From the NCBI RefSeq assembly GCF_900046455.1, contig NZ_FCOT01000013.1, forward strand, positions 496,001 through 560,000: a DNA stretch of 64,000 nucleotides, written 5' to 3'. This document shows positions 59,402 through 64,000 of this stretch, piece by piece. Position 1 is the stretch's first letter; each line of letters begins with the position of its first letter. The notes below the pieces were generated by a model. That model was not told where the DNA came from. It ran no database searches and saw nothing but the letters and a program-made list of their open reading frames with translations. This stretch comes from Cellulomonas timonensis. GTDB taxonomy: Bacteria; Actinomycetota; Actinomycetes; Actinomycetales; Cellulomonadaceae. Position numbers and translations under genes: made by a program.

Positions 59402-60196
59402 ATGACAACCCGCATCCCGCTCATCGCGGGCAACTGGAAGATGAACCTCGATCACAACGAGGCCATCCACCTGGTGCAGAAGCTGGCCTGGACGCTCAAG
59501 GACGGCAAGTTCGACTACGCCACGACCGAGGTCGTCGTGCTGCCGTCGTTCACGTCGATCCGCTCCGTGCAGACGCTCGTGGACGCCGACAAGCTCGAGC
59601 TCGGCTACGGCGCGCAGGACATCTCGCAGCACGCCAGCGGCGCGTACACCGGCGAGGTCTCGGCGGCGCAGCTCTCCAAGCTCGGCGTCACGTACGTGAC
59701 TGTCGGCCACTCGGAGCGTCGTGAGTACCACCACGAGACGGACACGATCGTCGCGGCCAAGGCCGTCGCGGCCTTCGGCGCGGGCATCGTCCCGATCGTG
59801 TGCGTCGGCGAGGGCCTGGACATCCGCAAGGCTGGCGAGCAGGTTCCGTACACGCTGACCCAGCTCGAGGGCTCGCTGGCGGGCATCACCGCCGAGCAGG
59901 CCGCGAAGGTCGTCATCGCGTACGAGCCCGTCTGGGCCATCGGCACCGGCGAGGTGGCCACCCCGGAGGACGCGCAGGAGGTCTGCGGCGCGATCCGCGG
60001 CAAGCTGGCCGAGCTGTACGGCCAGGAGGTCGCCGACGCCGTGCGCGTGCTGTACGGCGGCTCGGTGAAGTCGGGCAACGTGGCCTCGATCATGGCCAAG
60101 CCCGACGTCGACGGCGCGCTCGTCGGCGGCGCGAGCCTCGACGCCGAGGAGTTCGCGAAGATCGCGCGCTTCCAGGCGCACGAGGTCGGTCTCTGA
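59402..60196 (+). CDS. tpiA: Triose-phosphate isomerase
   Basis: A 264-residue TIM-barrel enzyme. The substrate-binding Asn11 and Lys13 (AGNWKMN), catalytic His103 (VGHSERR) and Glu175 ([11 protein letters not shown]), and the phosphate loop YGGSVKSGN are all in place. ATG 59402 is directly behind pgk. A GC-rich inverted repeat follows before secG. Confidence 0.97.
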   Translation: MTTRIPLIAGNWKMNLDHNEAIHLVQKLAWTLKDGKFDYATTEVVVLPSFTSIRSVQTLVDADKLELGYGAQDISQHASGAYTGEVSAAQLSKLGVTYVTVGHSERREYHHETDTIVAAKAVAAFGAGIVPIVCVGEGLDIRKAGEQVPYTLTQLEGSLAGITAEQAAKVVIAYEPVWAIGTGEVATPEDAQEVCGAIRGKLAELYGQEVADAVRVLYGGSVKSGNVASIMAKPDVDGALVGGASLDAEEFAKIARFQAHEVGL

Positions 60197-60216
60197 CCGT
60201 CTAGCGCACCACCCCT

Positions 60217-60254
60217 GGTGGGCGTGCGGGCCACTTCCGGCTCGCGCGCCCACC
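60217..60254 (+). terminator. Hairpin after tpiA
   Basis: GGTGGGCG-t-GCG pairs with CGC-g-CGCCCACC. There is no T-run; it is a plausible terminator or processing site between tpiA and secG. Confidence 0.5.
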
Positions 60255-60389
60255 GGCAGGTCGGCGGCGCGCGCACTCGTTCGCCCGGATGTTGGCGAAC
60301 ATGGTGTGCCGTCGCCTAGGCTGGATCGCCTAGTCTTGACGCGATCACCTCTCGGTGACGCCCCGCACGAGTGAGGACAGACCCCCGAC

Positions 60390-60632
60390 GTGGACGCCCT
60401 GCGCATCACCCTCCAGGTCCTGCTGGTGCTCTCCAGCTTCCTGATGATCCCCTTGGTCCTGCTGCACAAGGGTCGAGGCGGCGGTCTGTCCGACATGTTC
60501 GGCGGCGGCATCACCTCGAGCGCGGGCAGCTCCGGCGTCGCCGAGCGGAACCTCAACCGCATCACGGTGACCGTGGCGATCCTGTGGGCCGTCATCATCG
60601 TCTTGCTGGGCCTGATCCAGCGCGTGGGTTGA
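60390..60632 (+). CDS. secG: Preprotein translocase subunit SecG
   Basis: An 80-residue protein with two membrane helices (about 6-24 and 58-76) separated by the glycine-rich loop HKGRGGGLSDMFGGG that is the SecG signature. It sits beside SecYE in the translocon and aids SecA-driven export. The start is GTG 60390. It is too short for many gene finders but the motif is unmistakable. rbpA follows after 12 bases. Confidence 0.95.
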   Translation: MDALRITLQVLLVLSSFLMIPLVLLHKGRGGGLSDMFGGGITSSAGSSGVAERNLNRITVTVAILWAVIIVLLGLIQRVG

Positions 60633-60644
60633 GGGGGGAACTCG

Positions 60645-60995
60645 ATGGCGAGTGGGAGTGCGATCCGCGGATCGCGAGTCGGCGCCGGCCCGATGGGCGA
60701 GGCCGAGCGGGGCGACAGCGCGCCGCGTGTGTGGATCTCTTACTGGTGCGCGAACGGTCACGAGACGCGCCCCAGCTTCGCCGAGGAGGCCGCCGAGGAG
60801 GCGCCTGTCACCTGGGACTGCCCCCGCTGCGGATTCCCTGGCGGCCAGGACCAGGAGAACCCTCCTGCGCCCTCGCGCAACGAGCCGTACAAGACGCACC
60901 TCGCGTACGTGAAGGAGCGTCGTTCTGACGAGGACGGCGAGGCGATACTCGACGAGGCGCTGGCCGCCCTGCGCGCCCGCCGCGGACGCCGCTGA
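60645..60995 (+). CDS. rbpA: RNA polymerase-binding protein RbpA
   Basis: A 116-residue actinobacteria-specific transcription activator that binds the housekeeping sigma factor and stabilises open complexes. The N-terminal tail contains SAIRGSRVG, the core has a zinc-type cluster of Cys35, His39, Cys59 and Cys62, and the C-terminal sigma-interaction helix begins with THLAYVKERRS. The start is ATG 60645, close behind secG. It is one of the strongest taxonomic markers in the window. Confidence 0.95.
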   Translation: MASGSAIRGSRVGAGPMGEAERGDSAPRVWISYWCANGHETRPSFAEEAAEEAPVTWDCPRCGFPGGQDQENPPAPSRNEPYKTHLAYVKERRSDEDGEAILDEALAALRARRGRR

Positions 60996-61014
60996 GCGCA
61001 CCGCACCACGCAGC

Positions 61015-61053
61015 AGAAGAGCGCCCGACCCGATGGGGGTCGGGCGCTCTTCT
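61015..61053. terminator. Bidirectional terminator between rbpA and pgl
   Basis: AGAAGAGCGCCCGACC and its complement form a 16-base perfect stem around a short loop, between convergent rbpA and pgl. The TCTTCT end gives a modest T-rich tract. Confidence 0.8.
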
Positions 61054-61074
61054 CATGCGCGCCAGGCGGCGGGG

Positions 61075-61830
61075 TCAGTCGGCCGCCACGGTCCCGGCGG
61101 CAGCGGCGTCGATCAGCCACAGGGTCCGCTCCTGGCCCTGTGCGCCCCCTGCGGGTGTCTGGTCCACCGGGGCGCCTGAGAGCGCCAGGGCGACGGCCTC
61201 GGCCTTCTCCGGGCCGGCCGCGACGACCCAGACCTCACGGGCGGCGTGGATCGCATCGAAGGTCAGCGAGATGCGCTCCGCTGGCGGCTTGGGGGAGCCG
61301 TGCACGCCGACGGTGGCGACGCCGGAGGCCTCGAGCGCCGAATGCCCGGGGAAGAGCGACGCGACGTGGCCGTCGGGTCCCATGCCGAGGAGCAGCACGT
61401 CGAACGCGGGGACGTCGGCGCCGGAGGGCGCCCACCGGGCGAGCTCGTCGGCGTACAGTGCCGCCGACTGCTCCGGGGTGGCAACCTCGGCGCTGGGCGC
61501 GGGGACCGCGTGCACGTGGGCCGCGGGGAGCACGTCGCCGAGCGAGCGCAGCAGCGCGTCGTGCGCCTGGGTCTCGTTGCGATCCGAGTCGCCGTCGGGC
61601 AGGAACCGCTCGTCGCCCCACCACACGTGCACCTGCGACCAGTCCACGGCAGTGCGGACGGGGTGGCTGGCGACGGCGGCGAGCGTGGCGATGCCGACGG
61701 TGCCGCCGGTGAGCACCACGTGCACCGGGCTGCGCTGCGACTGGACGTCGAGGATCCGGGTCAGGAGCCGCGCCGCCGTCGCCTCGGCGAGGATGGCGGC
61801 GTCCGGGTGGACGACCACGAGGCGGTTCAT
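61075..61830 (-). CDS. pgl: 6-phosphogluconolactonase
   Basis: A 251-residue enzyme that hydrolyses 6-phosphogluconolactone in the oxidative pentose phosphate pathway. Family signatures are VVLTGGTVGIATLAAV, VHVWWGDERFLP and LLLGMGPDGHVASLFPGH. ATG 61830 overlaps the opcA stop by four bases, so it is translated from the zwf-opcA-pgl message. It ends at a shared bidirectional terminator. Confidence 0.95.
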   Translation of the reverse strand: MNRLVVVHPDAAILAEATAARLLTRILDVQSQRSPVHVVLTGGTVGIATLAAVASHPVRTAVDWSQVHVWWGDERFLPDGDSDRNETQAHDALLRSLGDVLPAAHVHAVPAPSAEVATPEQSAALYADELARWAPSGADVPAFDVLLLGMGPDGHVASLFPGHSALEASGVATVGVHGSPKPPAERISLTFDAIHAAREVWVVAAGPEKAEAVALALSGAPVDQTPAGGAQGQERTLWLIDAAAAGTVAAD

Positions 61831-62744
61831 GACTCGATCCTCAGGAGGCCCTTGCGGAGCACCTCGCCGTAGACCTCGTCGGGGTCGAGCCTGCGCAGCT
61901 CCTCGGAGAGGCACTCGCGCAACTGCCGTATCGGCAGCGCGATGCGGTGCTCAGGCTGGCCCGGCTGCGAGAGGGCAGCGGTCTTGCCGTCCGGCCGGTC
62001 GAGGACGATGGGGCCGCTCTTGCGCTCCAGGCGCACCTGGGTGATCGCAGGGGCGCCCGCGACGCGCTCGACGTCGACGGGGCATCGCAGCGCCTCGGCA
62101 AGCCACGCGGCCATGAGGTCCACCGACGGGTGGGTGCTCTCCCCGACGACAAGTGCGCGTTGCACCTCCTCGTAGGGCGGCTGGTCGAGCGTCGCGGCGA
62201 TGAGCCCGCGCCACAGTGTCGTGCGGGTCCAGGCGAGGTCCGAGTCACCGTCCGAGTACACCGACGCGAGGTGGCGCAGCGCGTCCGACGGGACGGCGGA
62301 GCTGACGGAGTCGGTGATGCGGCGCTGCGCCATCTTGCCGACGGGGTGCTCCGCGGGATTCTCGGGCACCTCGTACGGCCACCACACGACGATCGGCGCG
62401 TCGGGCAGGAGCAGCGGGATGACGAGCGTGTCCGCGTGACGGCACAGTGCCCCGGCGGCACGCAGCAGGATCACCTCGCTGGCGCCCGCGTCGCCGCCCA
62501 GGCGGATCTGCGCGTCGAGCGAGGCGGGCGCGTCGCCGGGCTGGTCGAGGAGCACGATGATGCGGCACGGGTGCTCGCGGCTGGCCTGATTGGCCGCGGC
62601 GATCGACTCCTCGGGGTCGTGCCCCGCGGCGTCGATGATGAGCGTGAGCACGCGCCCCAGGGCCACGGCGCCGCCCTCGTCACGAGCCTTCACCAGGCGC
62701 TTGTTGATCGCCCGGGTGGTGGTGCCGGGAAGGTCGATGATCAC
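61827..62744 (-). CDS. opcA: Glucose-6-phosphate dehydrogenase assembly protein OpcA
   Basis: A 305-residue protein known from actinobacteria and cyanobacteria, needed for full activity or assembly of Zwf. Conserved stretches include PIVVWWPYEVPENPAEHP, ITDSVSSA and DLAWTRTTLWRGLIA. The start is GTG 62744, overlapping the zwf stop by four bases. Between zwf and pgl is its standard actinobacterial position. Confidence 0.95.
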   Translation of the reverse strand: MIIDLPGTTTRAINKRLVKARDEGGAVALGRVLTLIIDAAGHDPEESIAAANQASREHPCRIIVLLDQPGDAPASLDAQIRLGGDAGASEVILLRAAGALCRHADTLVIPLLLPDAPIVVWWPYEVPENPAEHPVGKMAQRRITDSVSSAVPSDALRHLASVYSDGDSDLAWTRTTLWRGLIAATLDQPPYEEVQRALVVGESTHPSVDLMAAWLAEALRCPVDVERVAGAPAITQVRLERKSGPIVLDRPDGKTAALSQPGQPEHRIALPIRQLRECLSEELRRLDPDEVYGEVLRKGLLRIES

Positions 62745-64000
62745 GGGATCCTCCAGGCGCGGCCGTCGCGGGCCATCATCTCGTCAGCGGACGCCGGGCC
62801 CCACGTGCCAGAGCGGTACGGGTCGGGCTTGCCGTGGGTGGCCCAGTACTCGGTGATCGGGTCCAGGATCTTCCAGGACAGCTCGACCTCCTCGTGGCGG
62901 GGGAAGAGCGGCGGGTCGCCCAGCAGCACGTCGAGGATGAGCCGCTCGTAGGCCTCCGGCGAGGACTCGGTGAACGCGTGGCCGTAGCCGAAGTCCATTG
63001 TGACGTCGCGGACCTCCATGGCCGTTCCGGGCACCTTGGCGCCGAAGCGCAGGGTGACGCCCTCGTCGGGCTGCACGCGGATGACCAGGGCGTTCTTGCC
63101 GAGCTCCTCGGTGGCCGTGGACTCGAACGGCAGGTGCGGGGCCTTCTTGAAGACCACGGCGATCTCGGTGACGCGGCGGCCGAGCCGCTTGCCGGTGCGC
63201 AGGTAGAACGGCACCCCGGCCCAGCGGCGGGTGTCGATGTCGACGCGGATCGCGGCGAACGTCTCGGTCGTCGAGCCGGGGTTGAAGCCCTCTTCCTCGG
63301 TGTACCCGGCGACCTTCTCGCCGCCCTGCCAGCCCGCGGAGTACTGACCGCGCGAGGTGTGCTTGCCCAGGTCCTTCGGCAGGCGCACCGCTGAGAGGAC
63401 CTTGGTCTTCTCAGCGCGCAGGCCCTCCGCGTCGAAGGAGACGGGCTCCTCCATCGCGGTCAGCGCGAGGAGCTGCAGCAGGTGGTTCTGGATGACGTCG
63501 CGCGCGGCGCCGATGCCGTCGTAGTAGCCGGCGCGGCCCCCGATGCCGATGTCCTCGGCCATCGTGATCTGCACGTGGTCGACGTAGTTGGCGTTCCAGA
63601 TCGGCTCGAAGAGCTGGTTCGCGAACCGCAGGGCGAGGATGTTCTGGACCGTCTCCTTACCGAGATAGTGGTCGATGCGGAACACGTCATCGGGCCGGAA
63701 GACCTCGGAGACCACGGCGTTGAGCTCGCGCGCGCTCTCCAGGTCGTGGCCGAAGGGCTTCTCGATGACGACCCGGCGCCAGGTGCCCTCGCGGGGCTGG
63801 GACAACCCGGATCGCGCGAGCTGGCGGCACACCACCGGGAAGGAGCTCGGGGGCACCGACAGGTAGAACGCGTGGTTCCCCTCGGTGCCGCGCACCTCGT
63901 CGAGCTCGTGCACGGTGTCGCTGAGCCGGTCGAAGGCCGCGTCGTCGTCGAAGGAGCCCTCCACGAAGCGGATGCCCTCCGCGAGCTGGCGCCATGTCGC
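62741..64000 (-). CDS. zwf: Glucose-6-phosphate 1-dehydrogenase (5' end outside window)
   Basis: About 420 codons of a ~510-codon gene; the N-terminal NADP-binding part lies beyond 64000. Visible are EKPFGHDLESAREL, the active-site motif FRIDHYLGKE with its histidine, and the C-terminal GVPFYLRTGKRLGRR and WGPASADEMMARDGR. It catalyses the first step of the oxidative pentose phosphate pathway, providing NADPH. The frame is open to the window edge. Its stop overlaps opcA. Confidence 0.97.
   Translation of the reverse strand, partial: ATWRQLAEGIRFVEGSFDDDAAFDRLSDTVHELDEVRGTEGNHAFYLSVPPSSFPVVCRQLARSGLSQPREGTWRRVVIEKPFGHDLESARELNAVVSEVFRPDDVFRIDHYLGKETVQNILALRFANQLFEPIWNANYVDHVQITMAEDIGIGGRAGYYDGIGAARDVIQNHLLQLLALTAMEEPVSFDAEGLRAEKTKVLSAVRLPKDLGKHTSRGQYSAGWQGGEKVAGYTEEEGFNPGSTTETFAAIRVDIDTRRWAGVPFYLRTGKRLGRRVTEIAVVFKKAPHLPFESTATEELGKNALVIRVQPDEGVTLRFGAKVPGTAMEVRDVTMDFGYGHAFTESSPEAYERLILDVLLGDPPLFPRHEEVELSWKILDPITEYWATHGKPDPYRSGTWGPASADEMMARDGRAWRIP

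Overview
The window is a very GC-rich stretch of actinobacterial chromosome. The gene order polA - rpsA - coaE - uvrB - terC - uvrA - uvrC - rapZ - yvcK - whiA - gap - pgk - tpiA - secG - rbpA - pgl - opcA - zwf, together with RbpA, OpcA, WhiA and a PdtaR-type ANTAR regulator, is characteristic of Actinobacteria. A nitrate respiration operon and an anaerobic ribonucleotide reductase point to a facultative anaerobe. I would guess Micrococcales, perhaps Cellulomonadaceae, but the genus is inference. Almost everything reads as chromosomal core; the accessory part is about 4.3-8.3 kb.

Layout. 1-4259 (minus): narK and the first three quarters of narG. 4260-8268: a visibly AT-richer accessory segment with one large NACHT-type STAND NTPase gene (4907-7819), followed by a frameshifted, truncated remnant of an rlmN-like gene. 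8269-11110 (minus): nrdD-nrdG with a pair of NrdR-like boxes upstream. 11.4-14.4 kb: an LCP-family protein, a lipoprotein, an orphan MbcA/ParS-like protein and a tRNA with a CAA anticodon. 14.5-20.9 kb: a PdtaR-like regulator and a branched-chain amino-acid ABC transporter, with livK on plus and livHMGF on minus; LivH carries an extra secreted N-terminal domain. 21.2-25.0 kb: acetyltransferase, thioesterase, polA. 25.0-27.7 kb: a decayed small gene, then the DUF485/acetate symporter pair behind a CRP-like box. 27.7-34.1 kb: a methyltransferase divergent from a complete dpp/opp peptide transporter. 34.2-39.8 kb: pfkA, rpsA, coaE, uvrB. 39.9-46.5 kb: TerC under a yybP-ykoY manganese riboswitch, then small metabolic genes. 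46.5-53.9 kb: a GH15 glycosidase, uvrA with an SOS box, osmC, uvrC. 53.9-56.9 kb: rapZ-yvcK-whiA. 57.1-61.0 kb: gap-pgk-tpiA-secG-rbpA. 61.1-64.0 kb (minus): zwf (start outside the window)-opcA-pgl.

How the genes work together. NarK/NarG and NrdD/NrdG support respiration and DNA-precursor synthesis without oxygen. PfkA, Gap, Pgk and TpiA form the glycolytic trunk, and Zwf/OpcA/Pgl form the oxidative pentose phosphate branch. UvrA, UvrB, UvrC and PolA together perform nucleotide excision repair. Several monocistronic genes have a -10 hexamer of the form TANNNT only 6-7 bases before the start codon, which suggests widespread leaderless transcription. The most novel items are the orphan NACHT gene, the LivH fusion, the ribosome-binding-site-masking manganese riboswitch and the short-variable-loop tRNA.
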